A DNA stretch of 64,000 nucleotides from Pyropia yezoensis (lineage: Eukaryota > Rhodophyta > Bangiophyceae > Bangiales > Bangiaceae), in assembly GCA_009829735.1 (NCBI GenBank), contig CM020618.1, positions 26,450,894 to 26,514,893 on the forward strand, given 5' to 3'. The notes under the pieces were generated by a model, which did no database searches, was not told the DNA's origin, and saw only the letters and a list, made by a program, of their open reading frames with translations. Position 1 is the stretch's first letter. Each line of letters opens with the position of its first letter. The translations under genes were made by a program, and so were the position numbers. Below are positions 30,507 through 41,392 of this stretch, in pieces.

Positions 30507-32246
30507 TCAGCCCCACTCTGGCCGCCCCACGCGCGTCAGCACCGACCAGTCGGCACCCGCGCTGACGGCCAGCCCGATTCCCGACGCCAGCCCCCCCTCT
30601 GCCCCCCGCGACGGCCCAAACCCCACATAATACACCTTCCAGTGGCCCTCTACCGCGTCCCACACCACGCACGGACAGCCGACGCTGATGCTGTCCCAAG
30701 CGCCAGGAGGGCTGGTCACAACTTGCCCCCCACCTGCCGCAGCCCCCGCTGCCGCCACCGCTCCATCCATCGCGGGCGCCGCGACTCCCGGCGCTAACAC
30801 GGGCCCGTCCGAAGCGCGGTCCCAGGACGTCCCCCCGTCGCTGCTCACCATGACCCCAATAGAGTGGCCGGCGGCTGTCCCTGCGCGGGCGCCTTCCACA
30901 AACATGAGCAGCCGCCCGCCAGCAGCGGGTGGCTCCTGCACTACCCACCGGGTGCCGTGGCCGCCATCGTCCCAGGTGCCGCCCGAGCCGGCGGCCAATA
31001 AAGGGGCGGGTGCAGGGGTCCACGTGGAACCACCGTCGGTTGAGGTCGCCTCGCCCACACGGTAGGTGCGGCTGGGGATGTGGTAGGTGTGGTAGGTGAG
31101 GGCCAGGCGCGTGGGGGGAGGTGCGCCGTGGGAGGCGCCACCGTCGTTGCTGCCGTTGCCGCCACCGTCGTCGCAGCCAACTACATCGTCAACAACGCGG
31201 ACGTGCGGCCAGCCAACGTACAGCGCGTCCCAGGCGTCGGGGCCAGCGCCCACGTCAAGGACCACCCCCTCCGCTGACCCCCCCACGCGCGCCCAAGTTT
31301 GCCCGCCATTGACACTCTCCGCCACCCCCACGCGCATGCGGAGCCCACGGATGGTCATAGGCCCCGGCGCCCACACCCCCGCGGGCATGGTGACGGCCTC
31401 GGCCGAGCCGCCAAAATAATAGAGCGTCAGCCTCTGGCCGCTACCATCGTCGCTGCCGCCCTTGTCGCCGTTACTAGTACCAGGGGGTTGGGCGGGGGCA
31501 GCAACAATGCTGCCCGTCCCAATGTGGACGTGGTCCCAAGCAGTCGGCGCGTCGGCCGCCCGGTCCAGTACCGCTCCGCCACCTGCGGCGCCGGTCACCC
31601 GCGTCCACGTCACGCCGTCGGGGGAGGTGGCGGCACCAATGGCGCCCGTCGGCAGGGGGATCCGGTCCTTGTCCGCCGTCGAAGACCGCCCATTGTACCA
31701 CATCCGCCAGACAGGGGTGGTGGCGTCGGGGGGAAGAACGACGGGGCCCCCAATGGCGGCATCGTCAAAGGCGCCGCCACCGGCGGAGGAAGGTGCCAAG
31801 ATGAGGCCGGCGAGGCCATCGGCCTGGGGAGGAGGGGAGGGGTGAAGGGCGATGGGCAGCCCCGACTCGGTCTTGTTGACTTTTCGGGGGTGGACGGGAA
31901 AATCCCCATCCACCACCATCACGCCCAACCGCGGGCGGCGACGCGGCACAGCGGCCGCCTTCTGCCAACTGTCGCTGCCGCCGTCACCGCCGCCATCGAC
32001 GTGCGGTCGGACGCCCGGCGGCCGCGTCGACCGTTTACCCCAACTACCCAGCCCGAAAGGAGGGGCTAGCCACGAGCTGCAGATGAAGGAGCAGTCGCCC
32101 GCGGGCAAGACGGGAGCAAAGGCCGTCAAAGCCGCACCGGAACATCGAGGCGCTCGAACCCCATTAGACGACCCGCGCATCGCACGCGTAGGTTCGCAGG
32201 CACTGGTGCGCACCGCCTCTACCACCGCCGCGGCAGTGATTAGCAC
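30507..32246 (-). CDS. Asp-box beta-propeller, glycoside hydrolase 43/32-like
   Basis: From about residue 125 the protein has repeated propeller blades of the GH32/43/68 superfamily or sialidase-like Asp-box type. WRMWYNGR is the Trp-Tyr-Asn-Gly motif seen in GH43-like propellers. Asp-box strings recur as SPDGVTWTR, SVNGGQTWAR, STDGGSTWTP and SSDGGTSWDR, each at the turn of a blade and each preceded by G-x-A/V. The N-terminal 120 residues are low complexity and the true start is unsure, with an upstream exon possible. Polysaccharide or oligosaccharide substrates are typical, and the catalytic carboxylates cannot be assigned by eye. The length of 579 residues is normal for such enzymes. Confidence 0.7.
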   Translation of the reverse strand: MLITAAAVVEAVRTSACEPTRAMRGSSNGVRAPRCSGAALTAFAPVLPAGDCSFICSSWLAPPFGLGSWGKRSTRPPGVRPHVDGGGDGGSDSWQKAAAVPRRRPRLGVMVVDGDFPVHPRKVNKTESGLPIALHPSPPPQADGLAGLILAPSSAGGGAFDDAAIGGPVVLPPDATTPVWRMWYNGRSSTADKDRIPLPTGAIGAATSPDGVTWTRVTGAAGGGAVLDRAADAPTAWDHVHIGTGSIVAAPAQPPGTSNGDKGGSDDGSGQRLTLYYFGGSAEAVTMPAGVWAPGPMTIRGLRMRVGVAESVNGGQTWARVGGSAEGVVLDVGAGPDAWDALYVGWPHVRVVDDVVGCDDGGGNGSNDGGASHGAPPPTRLALTYHTYHIPSRTYRVGEATSTDGGSTWTPAPAPLLAAGSGGTWDDGGHGTRWVVQEPPAAGGRLLMFVEGARAGTAAGHSIGVMVSSDGGTSWDRASDGPVLAPGVAAPAMDGAVAAAGAAAGGGQVVTSPPGAWDSISVGCPCVVWDAVEGHWKVYYVGFGPSRGAEGGLASGIGLAVSAGADWSVLTRVGRPEWG

Positions 32247-32797
32247 TCACGGCCGCCACCAACGCCGCAGTCGTGCCGCTGAAGACCGCAACCGCCGTCG
32301 CTGCCGTCGCAATCTCTGCCGCTGACAGCAGCAACCGCCTTCCCCGCCGCCTCGGGTGAGGATCGCTCTCGCCACTGCCACCGCCGGCACCAGCAAGGTC
32401 ACCCCGGTCTGCCCCCGATGGACTCAATCAACCGCCTACAATGTTACAAGTACAATGGGTCGGTCGTGTCCATCCATCCCTATGACGGAGAGGGGAGTCC
32501 GGCTGGCTTGCGGCAGTGGAGGGGAGAGCGAAGGGGATGGTGACAGCCGGGTCGCCTGCGAAGGAGACAAATTACCCCTATCCATGCATTCTTCTACTGA
32601 AAGGACATATTTGTGTTAACGAAGGACATGCAAAAACACTTTATGGCTCGTCAAGATCGACAGCAGCCATGCAATTTAGTAGCGACCTCGGTTGTAATAC
32701 GACCTGCACCTTTGCCATGGCGCGACAGCATGCATCTCGCGCACAAGCCGGTTCTATCCATACGTATCCCACATTTCCATGACCAACCAGCAGCCGC
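32247..32797. other. No gene recognised
   Basis: This lies upstream of the propeller gene on the minus strand. A minus frame at 32164-32427 holds an Ala-rich hydrophobic stretch and might be a signal or transit exon of that gene, but no splice sites are convincing. Confidence 0.35.
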
Positions 32798-34024
32798 TCA
32801 CATGGGCGTCATGACAGACCCAATGACCGCGCCGGCGTGACTCAGCGCTAGGCAGGCACCAACAAATGCTGCGGTCAGGACCGGCGGCAGCACTGCCCGC
32901 ATGGTGCTGGAGACAGTCTCATCCGCTTCTTCAATATCCTCCTCCTCCTCAGGCTCTTCTGGTGACTTTGCTGCCACAAATGACGCCATGGTGGACGGCA
33001 GCGGCGTCGGCAAGGGAGTAGACGCGGCCGAGCCACCGGGAGAGGCGGTGGCCAATACCAAACTTGGCGCAATGGCCTGGCCAAAGGACCATGCCCCGAC
33101 TGGCGTCCGAGCAGAGGTCGGGTTGGACGGTGCCACTGTGGAGGAGCGCGGCGGCGTGATCACCGGCTCGCGGTCGACGGAGCGAGACTCGGCTTCGGCG
33201 GGACGTGTTACGGTTGCCCCGTTTACAGGCGGCGGAGAGTTCACCTTGGCCTGCGCCGGCGCTGACACGACCTCGGGGGCCGCCCGCGGGGAGACCGCCC
33301 CAGACACGGCCGCCAAGAGCGCGGCTCCCATGGACGGCCGCGCCACTACGGTAGAAGCCTCTTCAACCGCCGCCGCCTCTGCCTCCATCGATGCTGACAC
33401 AGAGGCGGCGTGATCGCTCAGCCGCGCCATCCGAGACGCGTAGGAAGACACCGCCACGCGCGGCGCCCCCGCCACCATCACCGACACAGGCCGTGACACA
33501 GCTGACGTCGGGGCGGTGGCGGCGGGGGTGCGGCCCACCGCCGACGGCCGGGGGGCAGAAGCCGGGGACGCCGACCCGAGGTCGGCCACGCCCGCCGAAC
33601 GCAGTGCCGCCATCGTCGCCGCCCACGCACGGCTCTTGGCCGCCGAGTCAGCAGCCACCGCGGCGTCACCGCCGACGACGCCCCCCCCCGCGGCGGTGGC
33701 GTAGGCCACACGCGGCGCATCGGGGGGAGTCGAGGACGACGCCGCGTCGCGGAGGGTGCCCGCCGCCGTCGCGCGGCTGAGGACCGACGCCACGTGGTGG
33801 GTGCGGGGGTCCACGCCACCCGCAGCGCGTAGCGCCGCGGCTGCCGCTGCCGACGAAGACGAGGGGTGAAAGGCCGCGGCCGCGGCGCTCATGCGCACCC
33901 GCAGCGGATCGCGGGCTGTCGCAGCGCGGCGCAGCGGCCCCAGGCCGCTGGGAGTGAAGCTAGATGCCGTGACCCCGGGGGAGGGGGGCGCGCCCAGCGG
34001 CGGCACAAAAGTGGGCGACGCCAT
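32798..34024 (-). CDS. Probable plastid-targeted, membrane-anchored Ala/Ser-rich protein
   Basis: The 408-residue protein starts with a stretch of Ser, Pro, Ala and Thr with few acidic residues, then Arg-rich LRVRMSAAAAAF, which looks like a plastid transit peptide and cleavage region. The middle is Ala/Ser/Val-rich and probably disordered. An acidic patch (EEPEEEEDIEEADE) precedes a C-terminal hydrophobic helix of about 25 residues (MRAVLPPVLTAAFVGACLAL), which suggests a single-span membrane anchor. No domain is recognised. Function unknown. The start has a clean ATG in GCCATGG-like context. Confidence 0.55.
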   Translation of the reverse strand: MASPTFVPPLGAPPSPGVTASSFTPSGLGPLRRAATARDPLRVRMSAAAAAFHPSSSSAAAAAALRAAGGVDPRTHHVASVLSRATAAGTLRDAASSSTPPDAPRVAYATAAGGGVVGGDAAVAADSAAKSRAWAATMAALRSAGVADLGSASPASAPRPSAVGRTPAATAPTSAVSRPVSVMVAGAPRVAVSSYASRMARLSDHAASVSASMEAEAAAVEEASTVVARPSMGAALLAAVSGAVSPRAAPEVVSAPAQAKVNSPPPVNGATVTRPAEAESRSVDREPVITPPRSSTVAPSNPTSARTPVGAWSFGQAIAPSLVLATASPGGSAASTPLPTPLPSTMASFVAAKSPEEPEEEEDIEEADETVSSTMRAVLPPVLTAAFVGACLALSHAGAVIGSVMTPM

Positions 34025-36421
34025 GGCAGCAGGGGTGAGGGTGATCGACGCGGACGGGGGGGGACGACCAGCTGTTCACCGGTGGCGGTGACCCACGGTC
34101 CTGGAACGAGCACGTCGGACACGGCTGATGATATGGGCAAGACAGTCGGGGGGTGGGCGGCAGACGAAGGCGTTCTGGTCACAGCCGCTACACTAAAACA
34201 GGGGACAACCGCCAAAGAGGCCCAAGCTGGAGGGCCTGCGAGCGGGCCATCCACCTCCACCGAGCCCCGTGGCGCTCAAGTTGGAGTGCGGGCCACGGGC
34301 GCTCTTGCGCAAGCGGCGTCGCCGCCCTTCACGTGCCTCTGTCCGCGGAGCGAGCCGCGGACCTCGGAGGTCGCGCCCCATTGGGTCAAAGGGCCCTCGT
34401 GCGAGACATACCGGGTCGGCTCGGCTGGATTTTTCGACGGAGCGAGATCACCGGCCGAGGCTCTGTTCACCCGGGGGGCCCGGCCGGCGGACGGTTTGGT
34501 TGGGGATGATCTGTCGTTTTTCTGCTGGATGATGGGCGCGGATGATGAGCCACCTCCTTCTCCAAGCGCTGCCGGCGAACAAAAATATACTTGTAAGTGC
34601 ATCGAGGCCATGAGTAGGTATGCTGAACTTAACAACTGAAGTACCGAAAGCCCTTCAAGAACTCGACGCAAGTGGCTACGGCGACACGCTCCTTGACTTG
34701 GCCATACTGTATCCGTCTGACGCCAGTTTTTCACAAGTGACACCAGTTTTCACAACTTCTGCTTACATAGAAAATCCACAGCGTTTACATATGAGAATCC
34801 CTTTTGAACGGCCGCACAAGTCGGCGGCAGCCGCATGGCAACTCGTACTGAAATATGATCCAGATCAAGGGGGTGTACGTGAGTTGCACCGTTGGGTGCG
34901 CCAGCTTACGGGCTCTTCAACGATACAAAGAAGGAAAAAAATAGAACCACAGGTGGGCGACTGAAGCCTCACGGGCGGAAAAGAGAGCGCTCTTGCGGAG
35001 GTCAAATTGGTTCTAATTACCGCCCCAGAACGCTGATTGTTGGCCCGAACCCGAATGCTTTGCAACGCATCCGCTCGCCCCACCTGTGCCCCGCTGCCCT
35101 CTTCCTCCTCCTACCCCGGGTTCGAGCTCCTTGGCAGAGTCACCAGAAGAGCAGAACACGTCTGTGGGCCTGTCCCGGCCTACCAGGACCTCTATATTTG
35201 CTTCAGTGGGCTGACGGTGCGCCTCTTCCCGCTTGCCCTCACCCTCCCCACCTTCCCCCCTTAACCCTCCCGGCTGTTCTCGATAGGGTATTGGCGGGAG
35301 CCAGCGGGCGCGCCCCACACCGCTGCACAACAACAGTCTGCCGCACGCTTTCCCCAGTACGGCCACCCCCCCTCACGGACGCCTCGCTGTTAGCGAGAGG
35401 CGAGGGAGGTGCTATCATCAGGCTCATTGAAGCGGGAAAAGAGCATCTGTTCCCGCGTTCTTTCAGTTCAAAGCGCTACCCGTGGAGCAGGCGAGCATCT
35501 CTACCAGCCGCAAGTCCCAGCGAGCTCCGTCGCTGTTGGGGGGCGGGGGGGGCGACGCGTAACCACCCCGGAGCAGGGGGGGATGCTCTTTGGAGCTCAG
35601 GGGCTGTGATGCCGGTCGTCAAGATCGCGAAGTGGTCGTGCTGCTTCAGCTCTCTTCGCTCTCATTGGTCGACGGATGTGAAAAGAAGCTCCACGACAAT
35701 AAATACAATCACGTTTTTTCTGCTGTACAGTATCTCTGTAAAAAGTGCCCCAGATGGCTGCCCTGATATGTAAGCGAGAGTTGTGAAAAACTGGTGTACC
35801 CCCCCAAACGAGGGTGCATCTTTTCCTCAGCAACCCGGCATCGCCTGCAGAAAAGGACAAGATGGCAGGACTCCCGAGGTGCGGCCGAGTCCAATAATAT
35901 GTTTTTCGAGAAAAATGCAGCCTGGCAACCTTCCCTCACATGCGAGTTGTGAAAATGTGGTGTCAGACGGATATGCCTGGTTGGCGGCTCCTCAGTCGGA
36001 CTCCCCGTCAAGAAGTGATACGTATCTATGTATACAGTGTCAGTACGCCCACTCCCCAGGCGAAGACAAACAAGAAGGTAGAACATAGCAAGACACCCAC
36101 GCCGCCGCAACACCCTGGAAAGCGATCACTTTGCCCAGGGCACCCCTGCAGCGATTCTGTCAGGTCTCATACACCACCCTGAAGGTGGGGGCTGGAAGGG
36201 GGCCTCATGTCGGCGGCCGCGCGATGAAGATGGTAGTCGGCGACCCAGAAAAGCTTGGACCAAGGGGGAGAGCGACGTGAAGCGTCTTGAGCGCGGGCCC
36301 CCCCAAAGGACCTCTTGTAGCAGGAGAGGGTGCCCTGAAGATGCGTTGATGATCAGGGTCGGAGTTGCCGCCCGTTGCCGCCCGGCCCTCTGCAGCCACA
36401 CTTGCACGTCAGGATAGCACG
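34025..36421. other. No confident gene
   Basis: Many short frames. A plus frame at 34620-34964 and a minus frame at 35709-36113 look unremarkable. The motif GCGAGAGTTGTGAAAA-like near 35775 and GCGAGTTGTGAAAA near 35942 recurs, suggesting a small duplicated element. Confidence 0.4.
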
Positions 36422-37831
36422 TCACCTCCCTGCCCGGCATCCCAGCACCACTGTCGCGTCTACCCCCGCGACCGCCGCCACCCACTGTGCCACCCGCCGG
36501 TTCCGCATCCGTAATGCCGCGGCCGCCAATGCCTGGTTGCTCGCAAAGAGGCTTCTGAGTCCGTCGCGGCAGGCCCAACAGGCGCTGTCGCCGCGACAGT
36601 CCCCGACGCCCCCGTCGCCAGCATGGCCGCTGTCCGTCTCATCGGTGACCAAACACCTTGGGTGTCCCTTGTCGCCCGCCCCCTCTGCCGGCAAGCCTTC
36701 ATTCAGGGCCTCGGCAGCCTCATTTCCAGCTGCAGTCGCCACCCGCGTCGACCATTTGCGGTCTGCAATCGCTGCTTTCACCGCCGCCATGGCAGCGCTG
36801 TCCGTTGTGCGACCGGCCTCTTTCGCCGCGACGGCAGCGGCAGCGGCATCCACGGCGGTGGCGGCGGCAGCAGCGGCGGCAGCAGCGGCGGCGGCGGCAG
36901 CGGCGGTGACGGCGGTGATGGCGGCATCCGCCGCCACCACCGCTGCCGCGGCGGCACCGGTGGACGGGGGCGTGAGGGTGGGGGCGACCGCCGCCACAGC
37001 GGCCGCCACGGCAGCGGGGGACCATCCCAATGGCAAGGGGGGGGGGGCCGATGCACCACGATCGCCAATGCCATTGGGCGTAGACGGGGGGCACGCCCGC
37101 CGGGAGGCGGGCGGGAGTGCGCCTGCGAGGCCCACCAGCTGCAGACCGCGTCGAGCTGTTGACATTGTTCCTTGCTCACAGCCGCCGTTCCCTTCAAACG
37201 GCAACAGCAGGATGGGGGCGCGCACAGGAAGAGCCGTGACAAACGGGCCGGCCGCGGCACGGTCCTTGTACCCGTCGTTCATGGTGGATCGGATGGGTTG
37301 GCTTGATGGAGGGGGGGGCTCGGCAGGGGGCGCGTGGGGGTCGTGCGCCACGGCGGCCGACGGGAGGGTAGGGGCCTCCACGATAGCGGCGGTGATGAAG
37401 GAGGACGTCGTTGGTGGCAGCGGAGGTGGTGGCGACCGCCGCAGCTGCGAGAGCCCGTACAAGTTTGCTGTGGATGCCCCCGTCCTTGCTGCCAGTGTTC
37501 CCTTCACCCGACGCAGGCCGGCGGGTCTGTGTTGCCTCTCAAGTGGCGCGCCGCAAAACAATTCGAGGGGACGCCCCTGAACAGCCTTTTGAAGGGGCCA
37601 CCGCCCGCGGGTGCCGCCCGTGGTAGGGGGCCCGCCCGTCAAGGGGGCCTTCACGTAGGTAGCGCGCGAGCAGGCGGCCGCCGCCGCCTCCACCGACCCG
37701 CGCAGCGCGCCGAGATCCAGTTTCCGACCACGCCCGCGCCCCACACGCGCCCCCGGGGTATCCGCACGTGTGTGTTGGGGCGGGAGGGGGGGGGGTGGCG
37801 GCCGGCGCGCACGCGCGCCGAGGGGGAGCAT
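36422..37831 (-). CDS. Ala-rich hypothetical protein (weak)
   Basis: A 469-residue minus-strand frame with a Pro/Arg N-terminus, a more ordinary centre (NDGYKDRAAAGPF, LLLPFEGNGGCEQG) and a long poly-Ala block encoded by GCN repeats near 36835-36910. The C-terminal 100 residues include KWSTRVATAAGNEAAEAL and a CWAC pair. The opposite strand is also open over much of it, so coding status is unsure. No family recognised. Confidence 0.3.
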   Translation of the reverse strand: MLPLGARARRPPPPPLPPQHTRADTPGARVGRGRGRKLDLGALRGSVEAAAAACSRATYVKAPLTGGPPTTGGTRGRWPLQKAVQGRPLELFCGAPLERQHRPAGLRRVKGTLAARTGASTANLYGLSQLRRSPPPPLPPTTSSFITAAIVEAPTLPSAAVAHDPHAPPAEPPPPSSQPIRSTMNDGYKDRAAAGPFVTALPVRAPILLLPFEGNGGCEQGTMSTARRGLQLVGLAGALPPASRRACPPSTPNGIGDRGASAPPPLPLGWSPAAVAAAVAAVAPTLTPPSTGAAAAAVVAADAAITAVTAAAAAAAAAAAAAAATAVDAAAAAVAAKEAGRTTDSAAMAAVKAAIADRKWSTRVATAAGNEAAEALNEGLPAEGAGDKGHPRCLVTDETDSGHAGDGGVGDCRGDSACWACRDGLRSLFASNQALAAAALRMRNRRVAQWVAAVAGVDATVVLGCRAGR

Positions 37832-40107
37832 ACACAGCCGACTACCGTCGGACCATAAGGGGGGGGCGGGGGGGCATGATGGGGGAGCGGGGGGCGGGGG
37901 AGGGGCGACCCGATCTGCTCGGGGTGGGAGGAGGCGGCTTCAGGCGGCCGGCGTAGAAAACAAAAACAAACGCCGCGACACCCGCGCGCCGCTGCCGCTC
38001 GTGGGCGGGGGGGGAAGTGGGGAGGGGGTGGGGGGGGGGGGCGGAGTGCGGCGGGAACAGAGTAGACTGTTCGGTCTCGGCCTTTGTCTCCCTTGCTGAC
38101 CCCCCGCGCCGCCCTCATGGGGCCACACGCGCCAGGCGCTTGCGCGAGGCAGGGGCTCAGTGTGGCGGCCTCCATCTGCCTCTGGCGCCCCCCCCCCCCC
38201 CTTGTCCCCCTCCGCCCCGACGGCAATCAGCGCGGGAGGCTCGACCGACAGTGGACGGCGCCCGGGTGGCGGACAGAGGGGGGCACGGTCGGACGAGGGG
38301 ACGTGGAAACCGTCGGTAGTGGCGCGCGAGGGGACGACCGTCGCATCCGCAGCTGGCGGACGACGAGCCACTCCCCAAACGCGTCACCCGTCCGAGCCTC
38401 CCTAGAGACACTCCCAGCAGCCGTCAGGGAGCAGCCGCTGCAGCCACTTTGTTTCGTCACCTCACGAACCGTTGACTGTCTGTGCCAAGTTCTCAGTAGG
38501 GGACTGGGGGCGGGGGGGCTGGCCGGGGCAGCGTGGAGAGGGCTGCCTCTTACACCGATACCCCACCCTCACAGATGGGGGCTGGCGTGCCCTCCGTACC
38601 GCCTGCGCCAGCGCTGCGGCGTGGCCTTCCCCCCTTGCGACCGTCCCAGACCACTGTCTGCTGTCCCTTGCGCCAATGTCCTCGGCGGCAAAGGCTAGAG
38701 CACCCGGGCAGACAGCCGTGGCACGCCCCAGCGGTCCGTTGCAGGGCCGCCGGCGCGTGCTACCCAACGCGGGGGGGGGGCTGGCGCAGGCAGGCGCGTG
38801 TAGCGCGGGAGGCGACCAGTGCATACAACAGACCTCTTTTTCACGTGGAAAGGAAGTACCCCCCCTCCACGGTTGACAAGGTGGGTAGGGCAGGGAGGCA
38901 TGGTGGGGGCACCCCCTGCGGCCGAGCGCGGGCCGACGGGAACGCCGCATCTCCACCAGCCCCGCCCCACGGCGCCAAAACGCATATCCAGCCGGTGGGG
39001 GGCATCCTTGCGTGGCGGCTAGCCGACGGCTTTCCAGTTCAGCTATTGCCGCGCGCTCCAGTACCCCTCCCCCGACGGTGGGGCAGCGCGCGCCCGCCGC
39101 CCCTTGCACAATGGATAGGCGTTTTCTTGCACGGCATTTGGTCAGGGACTTGCAAGACGGCCTTGTGCGCGACTTTTGGGGGGAGGCGAGGGGGCGCCGC
39201 CGCCAGCGCCGTCCGTGCAGGCGATCGCCTGGCATGAGTACCTCACCGCACCTGCAGGGTCAACGGAGAAGCGTACATTATGGCGACGCGTTGCGCATCC
39301 TCTGAAGAGAGGGCCCCGCCTCATGTAGGATGCCGAGACTGTCATTTGACGCTACAAAGAAAAATGGGAAGTATTCAGTGAGCGTGCGCGGTTGGGGGTG
39401 GTGGCCGTGCGTGTCCAACAACAGCATACATACAGGCGATTGGCCTGAGGGGCGTAGGCGGCCGGGGGGGGGGGGGGACGACGCGTAAGTGCCACAGTGG
39501 ATCGCCGCGACGCACATTTCCTTTCCCACAGAGTCGATGGAGGTAAGAGCGAGGGGAGAAGGGTGTCCCACGCCGACTGTGTCCGCGCGAGCGCTTCAGA
39601 TGAATTGGGCCTTGGTCGGGGTGGCTCGCCTTGTTGGGGTGGCTCGCTCTGTCAGAGTATCTAGCTACATAGCCCGTCCGAGGTGACTGGTCTGGGGGCA
39701 CATCCTTGTTCGATCGGGGCGCCTGGCTGCGGTTCTCGCGTTCGCAACCCCTCGGAAGAAAAGGGCTGACGAGCGACTCGCTCCGCGGAGGCACATATTC
39801 AAGTATGTACCCCTCCCAATCGAACGAACCACTTCACAATCACAGACTGAATGTCGAGATATTTCGTTTTGAATTATGAATAGTTTGACACGTTTCATCC
39901 CGTTAATGGCCTTTCAGTCGGTCGCAGAGCGTGGGAGACCTCTGCGTCTGGTCCCTCTTCCGACCGACCGTCAGTTGTTGTTCTTCCTACGCCGATCCCC
40001 CGACCTGCTGCTCGCAGCGTCGATCGCGGCGCCGCTTCCTCCCTCTCTCCTCCCCCTTTCCCCCTCCCAGCGCTGTGGTGGTGGTCTTCTGTTGGGCGGT
40101 GGTGAGG
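37832..40107. other. No confident gene
   Basis: G-run-rich sequence to about 39500 with frames on both strands lacking domains. The last 200 bases are the 5' flank of NDUFS3 and contain CCTCCCTCTCTCCTCC pyrimidine-rich sequence near 40040. Confidence 0.4.
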
Positions 40108-41100
40108 ATGGCGCCCGGTGTCCCGGCCGCCGGCCGGTCCGCCACCGTGGCGCTGCGGCTGCTCCTCGGCGCGCCCGCGCTGTCGGCCGCCGCCGCGCCG
40201 GCGGGGGGCCCGGCTGCGCCCGGCCTTCGGGCGGTCGCCTCCTTGGCCACTACTGGGCGTGGCGGTCGTGTGGGTGCGCCGGGCGTGGCGCCCTCCTCCC
40301 CGCTTGCCGGGGCGGTGGCGTCGGCCCGACTGGCCGGCGGTGACGTGGCGGCGCGCCGGGGCGCGGCGTCCGAGGCGGGCGCGTCCCCCCCCCCTCCCTC
40401 GTCCACCTCTACTGGCGTGGACATTCGCGGCGGCCCTGGCCTGCCCGCCCAGACCGCCTTTGTGCAGTCGCTTATTGATATGCTGCCCGGTGTCATTACG
40501 CGGGCGGCCATCCACCACCCCCACGACACGCAGTACGGGGGTGGGGAGGTGGTGCTGGACGTTCCCCCCGACCAGACGGTGCGGACGCTGCGGTTCCTCC
40601 AAAACCACTCGTCCACCTCCTTCCGCTGCTTCATCGACTGCTTTGGCACCGACTTCCCCGACCGGTCGGGCGCCGGCCAGGGCCGCTTCCGCGTCACGTA
40701 TGCGCTGCTGTCTACCACCTTCAACGCCCGCATCCGCGTTCAGACGTACGTGGACGAGACGACGCCGCTGGAAAGTGCCACGTCCGTCTTTGCGGGCGCC
40801 GACTGGTTTGAGCGGGAGGTGTGGGACATGTACGGCGTCTTTTTCTACAACCACCCAGACATGCGGCGGATCCTCTCGGACTATGGGTTTGAGGGGCACC
40901 CCCTGCGGCGGGACTTCCCACTGAGTGGCTTCGTGGAGGTCCGCTACGACGACACGGAGAAGCGGGTGGTGACCGAGCCTGTGGAGATTGCCCAAGAGTA
41001 CCGCACGTTTGACTACACGTCGCCGTGGGAGCAGATTGGGGGGGCGGGGGGGGTCGGCGTGGACACGCCAAAGGTGGAGGAGGGGGGAGGCAAGAAGTAG
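40108..41100 (+). CDS. NDUFS3: NADH:ubiquinone oxidoreductase 30-kDa subunit (NDUFS3/NAD9), mitochondrial
   Basis: Peripheral-arm (Q-module) subunit of respiratory complex I, homologous to bacterial NuoC. From about residue 115 the sequence matches the family throughout. The family signature is plain at about residues 234-246 (ERE-x-WDMYGV), followed by the [13 protein letters not shown] block and the C-terminal FDYTSPWE. I chose the ATG at 40108 because it opens an Arg/Ala-rich, acid-poor presequence fit for mitochondrial import. The longer upstream frame is not protein-like. The length is 330 residues, with a presequence and low-complexity linker of about 110. The gene is nuclear here, as expected where nad9 has left the mitochondrial genome. 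It converges on ZW10 with about 290 bp between stops. Confidence 0.95.
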   Translation: MAPGVPAAGRSATVALRLLLGAPALSAAAAPAGGPAAPGLRAVASLATTGRGGRVGAPGVAPSSPLAGAVASARLAGGDVAARRGAASEAGASPPPPSSTSTGVDIRGGPGLPAQTAFVQSLIDMLPGVITRAAIHHPHDTQYGGGEVVLDVPPDQTVRTLRFLQNHSSTSFRCFIDCFGTDFPDRSGAGQGRFRVTYALLSTTFNARIRVQTYVDETTPLESATSVFAGADWFEREVWDMYGVFFYNHPDMRRILSDYGFEGHPLRRDFPLSGFVEVRYDDTEKRVVTEPVEIAQEYRTFDYTSPWEQIGGAGGVGVDTPKVEEGGGKK

Positions 41101-41392
41101 GCCGAGAGGGTGGTGGTGTCGTGAAGAGGCCACTGGTACGTGTTGGGGATGGTTCTTTGTGTGTTCGGTATTGTCTCCTTTTTTCCAATGTCGGTCCCGT
41201 ACACTCTCCGGGCGCCTCGCCCACGGCTCACTCTCGGTTGCCCCTCAGGAATGGGCCTGGTGGCGCCCTGGGCGGCGCGGCATTCCCAAGCAAGCACGAG
41301 AGGTGCTCCACAACACATAGCTATCTCTACGATCCCCGCCACGACTCCCCCTCCGTCAAATGCCACCCCTCTGCGCAGCTGTGGTCGCCCCA

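Noticed and set aside
39895-41133. 412-residue minus-strand frame
   Set aside because: It is the shadow of NDUFS3, whose identity is secure.
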